Positions 20,631-30,200 of a stretch of 64,000 bases of DNA are shown here, piece after piece. This DNA is from Crossiella sp. CA-258035. Lineage in GTDB: Bacteria > Actinomycetota > Actinomycetes > Mycobacteriales > Pseudonocardiaceae. The position numbers and the translations under genes were made by a program. Below the pieces are notes generated by a model, which ran no database searches, was not told where the DNA came from, and was given only the letters and a program-made list of their open reading frames with translations. Position 1 is the first letter of the stretch. Every line of letters starts with the position of its first letter. The stretch is taken from positions 7,531,501 to 7,595,500 of the forward strand of contig NZ_CP116413.1 in assembly GCF_030064675.1 (NCBI RefSeq), in the 5' to 3' direction.

Positions 20631-20697
20631 GGACCCATCCTCGCATCATGTGCGGTTCGGCCCTCGCCGGAGTGGCGTCTGGGCCAGGATGATGACC

Positions 20698-21396
20698 ATG
20701 CAACCGGGTCCGTACCAGCAGCAGCCGCAGTACCCACCGCCCTACGGCTACCCACAGCCGCCGAAGAAGTCCAACGGGCCGATGATCGCGCTCGCGGCCG
20801 GCCTGGCCGTGCTGCTGGCGGCCGGGATCGGCGTGGTCATCGCGCTGACCACTGACGACTCCGCCGACACCCCGCAGGACACCGCCACCGCCGAGGCCGG
20901 TCCCGCTGACAAGCACAACGACCTGCCCGACTGCGCCGCGCTGCACGCCAAGCTCACCCTGTTCCCCGCCCTGGAGCCGGCGAACTCGAAGAAGACCACC
21001 GACACCCAGGCCGCCAGGGGCCAGGGCGACCTGCAGACGGTGGACGTCCGTTGCTACTGGGGATCCCGGCAGCCGGAGCAGAACCTGCGGGCCGAGATCA
21101 CCCTGTTCCGCAGCGACAACCAGCCCCAGCACAACGGCACCAGGGACGGTGCCCAGTACTGGCTGACCATCGACAAGTCCGCCGCGGACCGGGCGGAGGG
21201 GGAGAACGTGCTGTTCCCCAAGTCCACCGGCGGCAACGGCTGCTACGGGCGATTCGCCGACGGCAACGTGCTGGTGACCCTGCACCAGGAGGGCGCGGGC
21301 ATCCCCGGCGGCGCCACGCACGGCCCGGAGATCGACCAGTGCCGGGACGACATGCTGCCCAAGGGCAAGGAGTTGGTGGCCGCGCTGACCGGCTGA
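20698..21396 (+). CDS. Membrane-anchored protein with Cys-containing extracytoplasmic domain
   Basis: 232 residues, unrecognised. A Pro/Tyr/Gln-rich cytoplasmic tail (1-25) is followed by one membrane helix (about 29-50) and an external domain of 180 residues with four cysteines (DCAAL, VRCYWG, NGCYG, DQCRD), likely two disulfides. The layout is like DUF3558-type actinobacterial envelope proteins. ATG 20698 is chosen because AGGA lies 8 nt before it and the sequence upstream is antisense to ftsY. It is divergent from ftsY; no partner gene is obvious. Confidence 0.75.
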   Translation: MQPGPYQQQPQYPPPYGYPQPPKKSNGPMIALAAGLAVLLAAGIGVVIALTTDDSADTPQDTATAEAGPADKHNDLPDCAALHAKLTLFPALEPANSKKTTDTQAARGQGDLQTVDVRCYWGSRQPEQNLRAEITLFRSDNQPQHNGTRDGAQYWLTIDKSAADRAEGENVLFPKSTGGNGCYGRFADGNVLVTLHQEGAGIPGGATHGPEIDQCRDDMLPKGKELVAALTG

Positions 21397-21438
21397 TCTC
21401 GACTCGCTATCAACTGCGTCAGCGGCTTCAACGCACTC

Positions 21439-21467
21439 TTGCGTAAACTTCCGCCATGCAATAGACC
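21439..21467 (+). promoter_or_regulatory. Predicted promoter of anmK for a leaderless transcript
   Basis: TTGCGT at 21439-21444 and TAGACC at 21462-21467 are separated by 17 bp, and GTG 21475 follows 7 nt later, so the start codon would coincide with the transcription start. TAGACCA is also half of the DasR operator core (TGGTCTAGACCA); only the right half fits. Confidence 0.5.
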
Positions 21468-21474
21468 ACATCTT

Positions 21475-22731
21475 GTGAAATCTTGGCGGGTGCTCGGGCT
21501 GCTGTCCGGCACGTCGATGGACGGCATCGACGTGGCCGCGGCCGAGTTCCGCATGGGCGGCGACGGGTGGCTGGAGCTGCGCCCGCTGGGCTGTCTTGAG
21601 CTGGCCTATCCCGGCGAGCTGCGCGCCGAGCTGCTGGCCGCGCTGCCGCCCGCGGAGTGCTCGGCCCGGCAGCTGTGCCGGCTGGACACCATGGTCGGCC
21701 GGGCCTTCGGGGTGGCCGCGCTGCGCGGGCTGACCGAGCTGTGCGACGGGCGGGCCGACCTGGTCGGCTCGCTCGGGCAGACGATCTACCACTGGGTGCA
21801 GGACGGCCGCTGCGAGGGCACCCTGCAGCTGGGCCAGCCCGCCTGGATCGCCGAGGCCACCGGACTGCCGGTGGTGGCCGACCTGCGCGCCAGGGACGTG
21901 GCCGCCGGCGGGCACGGCGCGCCGCTGGCCGGACTGTTCGACCAGCTCTGGCTGGGCCACCGGGCGGCGCGGACGGCCGCGCTCAACCTCGGTGGCATCG
22001 CCAACATCAGCGTGGTCGGTGGCGCTGTGCCGCCGCTGGCCTACGACACAGGTCCGGGGAACGCGCTGCTCGACGCGGCCACCCGGCTGCTACCGGAACG
22101 TCGCGAGCGCGACGAGGGGGGCCGGCTCGCCGCCATCGGCTCCCCTCACCCGGGCCTGTTGTCGATCCTGCTGGCCGATCCCTACTACGAGCTGGCGCCG
22201 CCGAAGTCCACCGGCAAGGAGCACTACACCGCCGACTACCTGCGCGCGGCCCTGGACCGGGTGGCCGAGCCGCCCGAGGGACCGGACCTGCTCGCCACCC
22301 TGGTCGAGCTGACCGCCCAGACGGTCGCCCGGGAGTGTGAACGGCAAGAGGCCACCCGGGTGGTGGCTTCCGGAGGCGGGGTGCACAACGCCACGCTGAT
22401 GGCCGCTCTGAGCAGGCATCTAGCCCCGGCCGAGCTGGTCACCAGCGCGGCCGAGGGGCTGCCTGCCGACGGCAAGGAGGGCTACCTTGCGGCGCTGCTC
22501 GGCCTGCTCACCTTCTGCGGTCAGCCCGGCAACCTGCCGGCCACCACAGGAGCGGTCGGCCCGCGCCCGCTGGGCAGCATCACCCCGGGGCGCACCGCGC
22601 TGCGCCTGCCGGAGCCGTGGCCGCGGCAACCGGTCGCGCTGCGCTGCGTCCAGGGGAACGCGGGGGTCCAGGGGAACACCGGGGCCGACGGGGGGCACAT
22701 CACTGGGGAGCCGGTGCGAACCGGCGGTTAG
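21475..22731 (+). CDS. anmK: Anhydro-N-acetylmuramic acid kinase
   Basis: 418 residues. ATPase phosphate loop VLGLLSGTSMDGIDVA at the N-terminus, LGGIANISV in the middle, DTGPGNALLD and VASGGGVHNATLM: the full AnmK signature. It cleaves and phosphorylates 1,6-anhydroMurNAc to MurNAc-6-phosphate during wall recycling. There is no Shine-Dalgarno before GTG 21475, but promoter spacing suggests a leaderless mRNA; an in-frame TTG at 21439 is the alternative. About 40 residues after the normal C-terminus are extra and include a short duplicated GVQGN unit. The symporter gene follows after 15 bp. Confidence 0.93.
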   Translation: MKSWRVLGLLSGTSMDGIDVAAAEFRMGGDGWLELRPLGCLELAYPGELRAELLAALPPAECSARQLCRLDTMVGRAFGVAALRGLTELCDGRADLVGSLGQTIYHWVQDGRCEGTLQLGQPAWIAEATGLPVVADLRARDVAAGGHGAPLAGLFDQLWLGHRAARTAALNLGGIANISVVGGAVPPLAYDTGPGNALLDAATRLLPERRERDEGGRLAAIGSPHPGLLSILLADPYYELAPPKSTGKEHYTADYLRAALDRVAEPPEGPDLLATLVELTAQTVARECERQEATRVVASGGGVHNATLMAALSRHLAPAELVTSAAEGLPADGKEGYLAALLGLLTFCGQPGNLPATTGAVGPRPLGSITPGRTALRLPEPWPRQPVALRCVQGNAGVQGNTGADGGHITGEPVRTGG

Positions 22732-22746
22732 AGCAGGAGGTGGGAC

Positions 22747-24270
22747 GTGCGCAGTCTCGACCTGGCCATCATCGCGGTGTTCCTGGTGGGCATGCCGCTG
22801 CTGGGGATCTGGATCGGCGGCAGGCAGAAGTCGGCCAACGACTACTTCGTGGGCGAGGGCAAGATCTCGTGGTGGGTGGTCTGCCTGTCCGTGGTCTCCG
22901 CGGAGACCTCGACGCTGACCGTGCTCAGCGTGCCGACGGTGGCCTACCTGGCCACTCCCGGCGCCGGCGGGATGACCTTCCTGTCGCTGGCCATCGGGTA
23001 CCTGCTGGGCCGGATCGTGGTCTCCTTCGTGCTGCTGCCCAAGTACGTGGCCGGTGACCTGGTCACCGCCTACGCCTTCCTGGGCAAGCGGTTCGGCGAC
23101 GGGCTGCGCACCACCGCCTCGGTGACCTTCCTGTTCACCAGGCTGCTGGCCGACGGGCTGCGGCTGTTCGCCACCGCGATCCCGGTGAAGGTGGTGCTCG
23201 GCGCCTACGGGGTCGAGGCCAGCTACTGGACCATCGTGTTCGTGCTGGGCATCGCGATGGTGGTCTACAGCTTCTTCGGCGGGGTGCGCGCGGTGGTCTG
23301 GGTCGACGCGATCCAGATGCTCTGGTACCTGCTCGGCGCGGCCGTGGTGATCTGGGCGCTGGCCGACCGGCTGCCCGGCGACTGGCTCGGGAAAGCCTTC
23401 GACGCCAACAAGTTCCAGGTCTTCGACCTCACCTCCGACCCGCTGTACAGCCCATACGCGCTGATCACCGCGGTGATCGGCGGCGCGGTGCTGTCCATGG
23501 CCTCGCACGGCGCCGACCAGCTGATCGTGCAGCGGCTGATGGCCACCAGGGACGTCCGGGCCAGTCAGAAGGCGCTGATCGCCAGCGGTGTGGTGGTGTT
23601 CGTCCAGTTCGCCCTGTTCCTGTTCATCGGCGTGATGCTGTGGGCCTTCTACAACGCGGCCAAGCCGGTGCAGGACCTGGGGCTGAACAACAACGACGAA
23701 CTGTTCGCCACCTTCATCGTCACCGAGCTGCCCAGCGGCCTCTCCGGGTTCGTCATCGCGGGCATCCTGGCCGCCGCGCTCAGCTCCTCGCTCGGCGCGC
23801 TGGCCTCCTCCACGGTGACCGACATCTACGCGCGGGTGGTCAAGCGCAAGCTCTCCGACGCCGACCTGCTCCGCCAGGGCAAGCTGTGGACGGTGATCTG
23901 GGCCGGGCTGCTGATCGTCTTCGCCGGGCTGTTCGCGCAGTTCACCAAGCGCGGCAACCCGATCGTCGAGCAGGGCCTGTCCATCACCGGCTACACCTAC
24001 GGCGCGCTGCTGGGCGCGTTCCTGCTGGGGCTGATCGTGAAACGGGCCCGGCAGGCGGACGCCATCATCGCGTTCCTGGTGACCGTGCTGACCATGGTGG
24101 CGATCATCCTGCCGCCGGTGCTCAGCGGGACCAAGGGGCTGGCGTACCCGTGGTACCCGCCGATGGGCGTGGCGATCACGTTGATCGTCGGCGGGCTGTT
24201 GTCACTGCGGCACCCGCGCACACCCGCGCCGGTGGACGAAGAACCCGCCAGCGCGGCAAAGGCGGCTTAG
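22747..24270 (+). CDS. Sodium:solute symporter (SSS family)
   Basis: 507 residues with about 13 membrane helices. SSS-family features include the YFVGEGKISWWVVCLSVVSAETST segment, the helix-2 GRIV region, and the Na+-site-like ALSSSLGALASSTVTDIYARV in helix 8. GTG 22747 is preceded by AGGAGGTGGGAC. The tight 15-bp spacing after anmK suggests one transcript and, by inference, uptake of a cell-wall sugar such as anhydroMurNAc or a muropeptide product. The C-terminal tail is soluble and Ala/Pro/Glu-rich. The substrate is not proven. Confidence 0.88.
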   Translation: MRSLDLAIIAVFLVGMPLLGIWIGGRQKSANDYFVGEGKISWWVVCLSVVSAETSTLTVLSVPTVAYLATPGAGGMTFLSLAIGYLLGRIVVSFVLLPKYVAGDLVTAYAFLGKRFGDGLRTTASVTFLFTRLLADGLRLFATAIPVKVVLGAYGVEASYWTIVFVLGIAMVVYSFFGGVRAVVWVDAIQMLWYLLGAAVVIWALADRLPGDWLGKAFDANKFQVFDLTSDPLYSPYALITAVIGGAVLSMASHGADQLIVQRLMATRDVRASQKALIASGVVVFVQFALFLFIGVMLWAFYNAAKPVQDLGLNNNDELFATFIVTELPSGLSGFVIAGILAAALSSSLGALASSTVTDIYARVVKRKLSDADLLRQGKLWTVIWAGLLIVFAGLFAQFTKRGNPIVEQGLSITGYTYGALLGAFLLGLIVKRARQADAIIAFLVTVLTMVAIILPPVLSGTKGLAYPWYPPMGVAITLIVGGLLSLRHPRTPAPVDEEPASAAKAA

Positions 24271-24283
24271 TCCGGCACAGAAC

Positions 24284-24326
24284 AACAAATGGCGCCGGCC
24301 TCATTCCGAGGCCGGCGCCATTTGTT
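24284..24326. terminator. Bidirectional rho-independent terminator
   Basis: AACAAATGGCGCCGGCCTC and its exact reverse complement form a 19-bp stem with a 5-nt loop (ATTCC). The outer ATTTGTT/AACAAAT part supplies U-rich ends in both directions. It sits between the convergent symporter (ends 24270) and the LppU-like gene (ends 24340). Confidence 0.9.
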
Positions 24327-24339
24327 CAGCTGAAAGCCG

Positions 24340-24753
24340 TTACTTCTTGATCTGCTGTACGCAGAGGACCGCGCCGCTGCCGCCGCGCTTGCCCTCCCAG
24401 TAGTAGCCCTCGAAGTCCGGCCACGGGGCGCAGAGCTCTTCCTTGACGTCGGGGTCCTTGACGTCGGGCACGCGGCCGAGCACCTTCAGGGTCGCCTCGG
24501 CGGAGCCGCAGTCGACCTTGTTCAGCTGCTTGTTGCTCTCCTGCGAGGTGAGCTGGCCGGAAAGGCAGTCGCCGACCTGGGCGCTGCTGGCGGAGTTCAT
24601 GTAGCGGTAGATCGCGAAACCACCCGCGAGCAGTACCACCAGCACGATGCCGAGCACCTTGGGCAGGACACTCTTCTTCTTCGGCGCCGGCGCCTGCTCG
24701 GCGGCGGGCGGAACGGGCTGGCCCTGAGGCGCGTCAGGCTGTGGGTTAGTCAT
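24340..24753 (-). CDS. LppU-like membrane-anchored protein
   Basis: 137 residues. A Pro/Gln-rich N-terminus, a KKK-flanked membrane helix (about 31-47) and an external domain with VGDCLSGQL, VDCGSAEATLKVLGRV, ELCAPWPD and VLCVQQ, the four-Cys pattern of actinobacterial LppU/SCO3897-type proteins. ATG 24753 is chosen over the ORF start 72 nt upstream because AAGGAG lies about 10 nt before it and the upstream codons are not protein-like. Function unknown. Confidence 0.8.
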   Translation of the reverse strand: MTNPQPDAPQGQPVPPAAEQAPAPKKKSVLPKVLGIVLVVLLAGGFAIYRYMNSASSAQVGDCLSGQLTSQESNKQLNKVDCGSAEATLKVLGRVPDVKDPDVKEELCAPWPDFEGYYWEGKRGGSGAVLCVQQIKK

Positions 24754-24801
24754 CCCCAGTGTCTCCTTGTTGAGGTTCGCCCACATGGGCGACGCGCAAT
24801 G

Positions 24802-24816
24802 GTGACATGTTGTCAC
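24802..24816. promoter_or_regulatory. Palindrome upstream of the LppU-like gene
   Basis: GTGACA-TGT-TGTCAC, a perfect 6-3-6 inverted repeat about 50 bp before the ATG at 24753. It resembles small dimeric-regulator operators; the regulator is unknown. Confidence 0.35.
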
Positions 24817-24915
24817 GTAAGGCACAAATCGACGGCGAATGCGTTACCGGCTCGAGACCGGCAATGCCCGTTACCAGGAAAAAGGCCGTCCGACGTCGTG
24901 CCGCAGGCGCGGAAC

Positions 24916-26472
24916 TCAGCCGGTTTCGGCAACCGCACGCGCGGCGGCCTGACCGCCGAGTCCGCTGACCCCGCCGCCCCGGCGGCTGCCCGCGCCGGCC
25001 AGCAGCACCCGGCGCTGCCCCGGCACCGCCACCCCCCACCGCTGCGCCGGCGTCTCGGCCGGTTCGTCGTCATCCAGCCAGGGCCAGCTCAGGTCGCCGT
25101 GGAAGATGTGCCCGCCGGGCATGCCCAGGTCGGCCTCCAGGTCCAGCGGGGTGGCCGCCTGCACGCAGGGCCTGCCGTCGGCGTCGCGGGCGAGCACGTC
25201 GTCCAGGGGTTCGGCCAGGCAGGCTTGCAGGGCGGCCAGCGCGGCGGCGGTGGCCTGCTCGCGGGTGGTGCCCGCGCGGAAGAGGCGGGCCGGCGCGTGC
25301 AGGCCGAACAGGGTCAGCGTGTGGTATCCCTCGGCGGCCAGCGGACCCAGGATGGACGGGTCGGTCAGCGAGTGGCAGTAGACCTCGCACGGCAGCGGGC
25401 CGGGCAGTTTCCCTTGCGCGACAAGGGCGTGCGCGGACTCCAGCTCGGTGTAGGACTCGCCCAGGTGCAGCGTCCCGGCGAAGGCCTGGCGCGGGTCGGC
25501 GCCGCTGCGCAGCCGGGGCAGCCTGCGCAGCAACAGGTTCACCTTGAGCTGACTGCCCTCCGGGTCGGTCGCGGGTCGCCCGAGCAGCCGGTCCAGCACC
25601 GAGGGCGCGACCGCGGCCAGCACGTGCCCGCCGGTGTAGGTCGCACCGTCCACAGTGGACACCTCGACCCGGTTCCCGTGCTCCCGCACCGACTCCGCCG
25701 CGCTGCCCAGGTGGATCTCCACTCCGGCGGCCTGCGCCGCGAGGGTGAGCGCGTCGGCCAGCGCGCCCATGCCGCCGACCGGCACCCGCCACTCCCCCGA
25801 ACCGTTGCCCGCCACGTGGTAGAGGAAGCAGCGGTTCTGCGCCAGGCCGGGGTCGCGCAGCGAGGTGTCGATGCCGATCAGCCCGTCGGTGGCCACCACC
25901 CCGCGCACCAGGTCGTCGGCGAACTCCCGCTCGAGCACCTCGGCAAGGGGCCGTTCCACCAGGTCGTCCCAGGTATCCGCGCCAGCGAGCTCGGTCACCC
26001 GGTCCCGCACCTCGCGCCGCCTGCGCAGCGGGCCGTCCAGGGCGGGGCCGACCGCGGCGGCGAAGGCGTCCACCCCGCGGTAGAAGCGCTGCCAGGACGT
26101 CCAGGCCGCCGAGGAGCCGGTGACCTCGGCGAAGGATGCCTCGGTGGCCGGGCCGGGCTCGCGTTCGACCAGCAGGCCCAGGTCCCGGCCGCCGCGGCGC
26201 ACCGGGGTGTAGGAGGACACCGCGCGGGACCGCAGTTCCAGCGGCAGCCGCAGCTCAGCGGCCAGGGCGTCCGGCAGCAGGCTGACCAGGTAGGAGTACT
26301 GGGACAGCCGGGCGGGCTGACCGGCGAAGACCCGCTTGCCGATCGACGCGCCGCCGAGGTGCCCGGCCCGTTCCAGCAGCCGCACCGACCGCCCGGCCCT
26401 GGCCAGCAGCACCGCCGCGACCAGCCCGTTGTGCCCGCCGCCGACCACGATCACATCGCTGTGTCCGTTCAT
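24916..26472 (-). CDS. NAD(P)/FAD-dependent oxidoreductase, phytoene desaturase-like
   Basis: 518 residues. The FAD-binding dinucleotide motif is VIVVGGGHNGLVAAVLLARAG (about 7-27), with ERAGHLGGAS after it and a C-terminal FAD-contact segment LLAGAGSRRGGGVSGLGGQAAA. The middle GGMGALADALTLAAQAAGVEI matches the CrtI/PYROXD2-type amine oxidase family. No carotenoid genes are nearby, so a PYROXD2-like role with unknown substrate is more likely than carotenoid synthesis. It starts 48 bp before the next gene's 3' end (26521). Confidence 0.88.
   Translation of the reverse strand: MNGHSDVIVVGGGHNGLVAAVLLARAGRSVRLLERAGHLGGASIGKRVFAGQPARLSQYSYLVSLLPDALAAELRLPLELRSRAVSSYTPVRRGGRDLGLLVEREPGPATEASFAEVTGSSAAWTSWQRFYRGVDAFAAAVGPALDGPLRRRREVRDRVTELAGADTWDDLVERPLAEVLEREFADDLVRGVVATDGLIGIDTSLRDPGLAQNRCFLYHVAGNGSGEWRVPVGGMGALADALTLAAQAAGVEIHLGSAAESVREHGNRVEVSTVDGATYTGGHVLAAVAPSVLDRLLGRPATDPEGSQLKVNLLLRRLPRLRSGADPRQAFAGTLHLGESYTELESAHALVAQGKLPGPLPCEVYCHSLTDPSILGPLAAEGYHTLTLFGLHAPARLFRAGTTREQATAAALAALQACLAEPLDDVLARDADGRPCVQAATPLDLEADLGMPGGHIFHGDLSWPWLDDDEPAETPAQRWGVAVPGQRRVLLAGAGSRRGGGVSGLGGQAAARAVAETG
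25648..25660. repeat. Palindrome GTCCACAGTGGAC
   Basis: Exact copy within the FAD oxidoreductase gene, encoding Ser-Thr-Val-Asp on the minus strand. Confidence 0.7.
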
Positions 26473-26520
26473 GACAGCGATCGTGGCCGAGCGGGCGGGC
26501 TCCGCGATAGCGGCGATGGA

Positions 26521-27180
26521 TCAGATCAGGATCAGCAGCGGCATCAGGAAGGCCAGCAGGAAGATGGCCGCCATGATCCCGATCATCGCGCCGATGCCGC
26601 GGACCGGCTGCGGCATCGGGCCGATCGCGCCGTCCACGAACATGATCGCCGGAGCCTTGTAGAACACCGGCACGGTCTGGCCCTCGCCGATCGGGATCAT
26701 CGCCTCGGCCGGTCCGGCGTCCATGAAGATGTAACGGAAGAACACCTTCACGTGGTACTGGCCGGGCGGCAGGTCGATCGGGGTCTGGCCCCAGTTGATC
26801 GGGCCCGGCCTGCCGTTGATGATCAGCGTGGGCTTGAACCAGTTGAGGATGAAGGCCAGCGGGAAGAACGAGGTGTCCAGCAGCAGGCGGCCCTGGCCGG
26901 GCGGGGGCGGCGGCAGCTGCGGCTGCATGCCGGGCGCGCCGGGTCCACCGGGGTAACCACCGGGACCACCGGGGTAGCCGCCAGGGCCGCCCGGGTAGGC
27001 GCCGGGCGGGGGCTGCTGCGCGGGGAAACCGCCGCTCTGCGGTCCCTGGTACGGCTGGCCGGGGAACGGCTGGCCGGGCATGGGCTGCGGGCCGGTCGGC
27101 TGACCGGGGAACGGCGGCTGCTGGCCGGGGAAGGGCTGCTGGCCCTGCTGGTAAGGCTGCTGGCCGTAGGGCTGGTTCAC
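26521..27180 (-). CDS. Pro/Gly/Gln-rich membrane protein
   Basis: 219 residues, no recognised family. Residues 1-95 are Gln/Pro/Gly-rich, including three YPGGPGG units encoded by 21-bp tandem repeats (about 26,940-27,000). The middle is soluble beta-rich sequence (LIINGRPGPINWGQTPIDLPPGQYHVKVFFRY), and the C-terminus holds one or two membrane helices. It resembles actinobacterial proteins with disordered N-termini and a small carboxypeptidase-regulatory-like domain. It lies just downstream of smc. Confidence 0.75.
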   Translation of the reverse strand: MNQPYGQQPYQQGQQPFPGQQPPFPGQPTGPQPMPGQPFPGQPYQGPQSGGFPAQQPPPGAYPGGPGGYPGGPGGYPGGPGAPGMQPQLPPPPPGQGRLLLDTSFFPLAFILNWFKPTLIINGRPGPINWGQTPIDLPPGQYHVKVFFRYIFMDAGPAEAMIPIGEGQTVPVFYKAPAIMFVDGAIGPMPQPVRGIGAMIGIMAAIFLLAFLMPLLILI

Positions 27181-27234
27181 GAAGGTGCTCTCCCCCGAGT
27201 GGGTGCGGTTCCGGATGCGCGTGACCTTAGAGGG

Positions 27235-30200
27235 TCAGGATGCGGGTGCCGGTTCCGCCGTGGCTTCGTTTTCCGGAGTGATTTTCGCCGGGGACTCCTC
27301 GGCGGCGGGCGCGGCGGTGTCCACCCCGCGCATCCGCTGCGAGATCACCTGGCTGATGCCGTCACCGCGCATGCTGACCCCGTAGAGCGCGTCCGCGATC
27401 TCCATGGTCGGCTTCTGGTGGGTGATCACGATCAGCTGGGACTTCTCCCGCAGCTGGCTGAACAGCGTGATCAGCCTGCGCAGGTTGGTGTCGTCCAGCG
27501 CGGCCTCGACCTCGTCCATGATGTAGAACGGCGAGGGCCGGGCGCGGAAGATCGCGACCAGCATGGCCACCGCGGTCAGCGACTTCTCCCCGCCGGAGAG
27601 CAGGGACAGCCGCTTGACCTTCTTGCCGGGCGGGCGGGCCTCGACCTCGACGCCGGTGGTGAGCAGGTCCTCCGGGTCGGTGAGCAGCAGCTTGCCCTCA
27701 CCGCCGGGGAACAGCGTCTGGAAGACCTGCACGAACTCCCTGGCCACGTCCTCGTAGGCGTCGGCGAACAGGGCCAGGATCCGCTCGTCGACCTCCTTGA
27801 TCGTGTTGAACAGGTCGCGGCGGGCGGCCTTGAGGTCTTCCAGCTGGGTGGAGAGGAACTTGTAGCGCTCCTCCAGCGCGGCGAACTCCTCCAGGGCGAG
27901 CGGGTTGACCTTGCCGAGCAGGGCGAGGTCGCGTTCGGCCCGCTTGGCCCTGCGCTCCTGGGTCGGCCGGTCATAGGGCATCGGCTGCGGCGCGGTGACC
28001 TCCTCGCCGCGCTCCTTGGCCGCCTCGTACTCGGCGACCTCCAGTGCGCTGGGCGGGATGAAGGCCATCGGGCCGTACTCGGTGACCAGGTCGTCCAGGC
28101 CGATGCCGAAGTCGTCGGCGATCTTGGTTTCCAGCTGCTCGATGCGCAGCCGCTGCTCGGCGCGCAGCACCTCGTCCCGGTGCACCGCGTCGGTCAGCTT
28201 CTCCAGCTCGGTGCCCAGCTCGCGGACCCGGTTGCGCACCTTGCCGAGCAGGCCCTCGTGCTCGGCCTTGCGCACCTGCGCGGCGTCGCGCTCGGCGGCG
28301 GCGCGGGCCAGCGAGTGCGCGATCCGCGCCAGCGCGGTCTCACCGGCCGAGACCACCGCGTTGGCCACGGTGGCGCCCCGGCCGCGGGCGGCGCGGGCGC
28401 GCTCGGCGCGTTCCCTGGCCTCACGTTCGGCCCGGGCGGCGCGGCGCAGCGAGTCGGCCCGGCCGAGCAGGGCGCGGGCGCGTTCCTCGGAGGTGCGCTG
28501 GACCAGCCGCGCCTCCATCTCCTCCTGCCGCGCGGTGGCCAGGTTCGAGGCGATCTCGTCGCGGGCGCTGGTGTCCGGCTCGTCGTCGGTCTCCTGCTCG
28601 CCCTCGACCTCCAGCAGCCGTTCTTCCAGCTCGGTGAGCCGGGTCAGGTTCTCCTCGCGGGAGTGCTCGACCTTGGCGCGCTGGCCTTCCAGCCGCTCGG
28701 CCTCGGCGAGCGCGGAGCGGGCGGCCTGGCCCAGCCTGGCCAGCCGCTCGGAGCTGCGGGCCCGCTGCACGCGGGCGTCGTTGACCGCCTCCTGGGCGAG
28801 GCCGACCTCCTCGCGGCGGGCCTTCTCCTCGGCGCGGGCGCCTTCCAGCGCGGCCCCGGCGGCCTCCAGCCTGCGTTCGGCCTCGGCGAGCTGCTCGCGG
28901 GCCTCGTCCACCGCGGCCTGCACCTCGATCACGCTCTGGCTGCGGCCGGAGCCGCCGACCGCCCAGTCCGCGCCGAGCACATCGCCCTCGGTGGTCACCG
29001 CGCGGACCTCGGGATGCGCCCTGACCAGCGCGCCGGCCGCGGGCAGGTCGTCCACCACGGCCATCCGGTCCAGCGCCCGGAACAGCGCGGGACGCAGCTG
29101 CTGCGGCACGTGCACCAGGTCGACCGCCCAGCGCGCGCCGGGCGGCAGCTGCGGCCAGCCCGCGCGGTCGGGCAGGACCTGGTTGGCGCCGACCAGCAGT
29201 CCGGCCCGGCCGGAGTCGGAGGTCTTGAGCAGCTCCAGCGCGGCGATGGCGTCGCTGGTGCCGGTGAGCGCGACCGCGTCGGCGACCGGGCCGAGCGCGG
29301 CGGCCATGGCCACCTCGGCGCCGGGTTCCACGGTCATCAGCGCGGCCACCGAGCCGAGCAGCCCCGGCAGCCGGGATCCGGCGGCCAGCAGCGCGCCCGC
29401 GCCGTCCTTGCGGGTCAGGCCGAGGGAGAGCGCGTCGACCCTGGCCTTCCAGGAGGCGATCTCGCGTTCGGCCTTGCGCTCGGCGGCGACCAGCTCCTCG
29501 ACCCTGGCGCGGGCCTGCTTGTGCGCGGCCTGGGTGGCCTGCTGGCGCTCGCCGATGCCGGTGTCGTCGTCCTCCTCGATCCCGCTGGCGGCCTTGGCCT
29601 CCTCCAGCTCGACCTGGGCCAGCTCGGCGCGTTCCCGCGACTCGGCCAGCGCGACGGAGAGCCGCTCGATCTCCTCGGCGGTGGCGCCGGTCTTGCTGCG
29701 CAGCGCCTCCACCTGCCCGGCCAGCCTGGCCAGGCCCTCCCGCCGGTCGGCGATGGCCCGGATCGCGGCCAGGTGCGCGCGCTCGGCGTTCTTCAGCGCC
29801 TGCTCGAACTCCGCGCGGGTGGCCTGCGCGACGGTCAGCGCCTCGGCGGCCATCTCGGCCGCTTCCTGCAGCTCGGCCTCCTGGAGCGCGACCTCCTCGG
29901 CCTCCCGTTCCAGGTCGTCGGGGTCGCGGCCGCCGCGGCTGGCCTCCACCGGCGCGGACAGGTGCCGGGCGCGCTCGGCGGCCAGCCGGACCGTGCCGCG
30001 CAGCCGTTCCTCCAGCGCGGAGAGCCGGTACCAGGTCTCCTGCGCGTTGGCCAGCATCGGCGCCTCGATCGCGAGGCGCTCCTCCAGCTCGCTCTGCTCG
30101 GACTGGGCGAGCTGCAACATCTGCTCGACCTCGGCCCGCCTGCGCCGCGCGGTGGCCTCGTCGGCCTCTTCCCTGGCCAGGTCGGTGCGCTGGGTGACCA

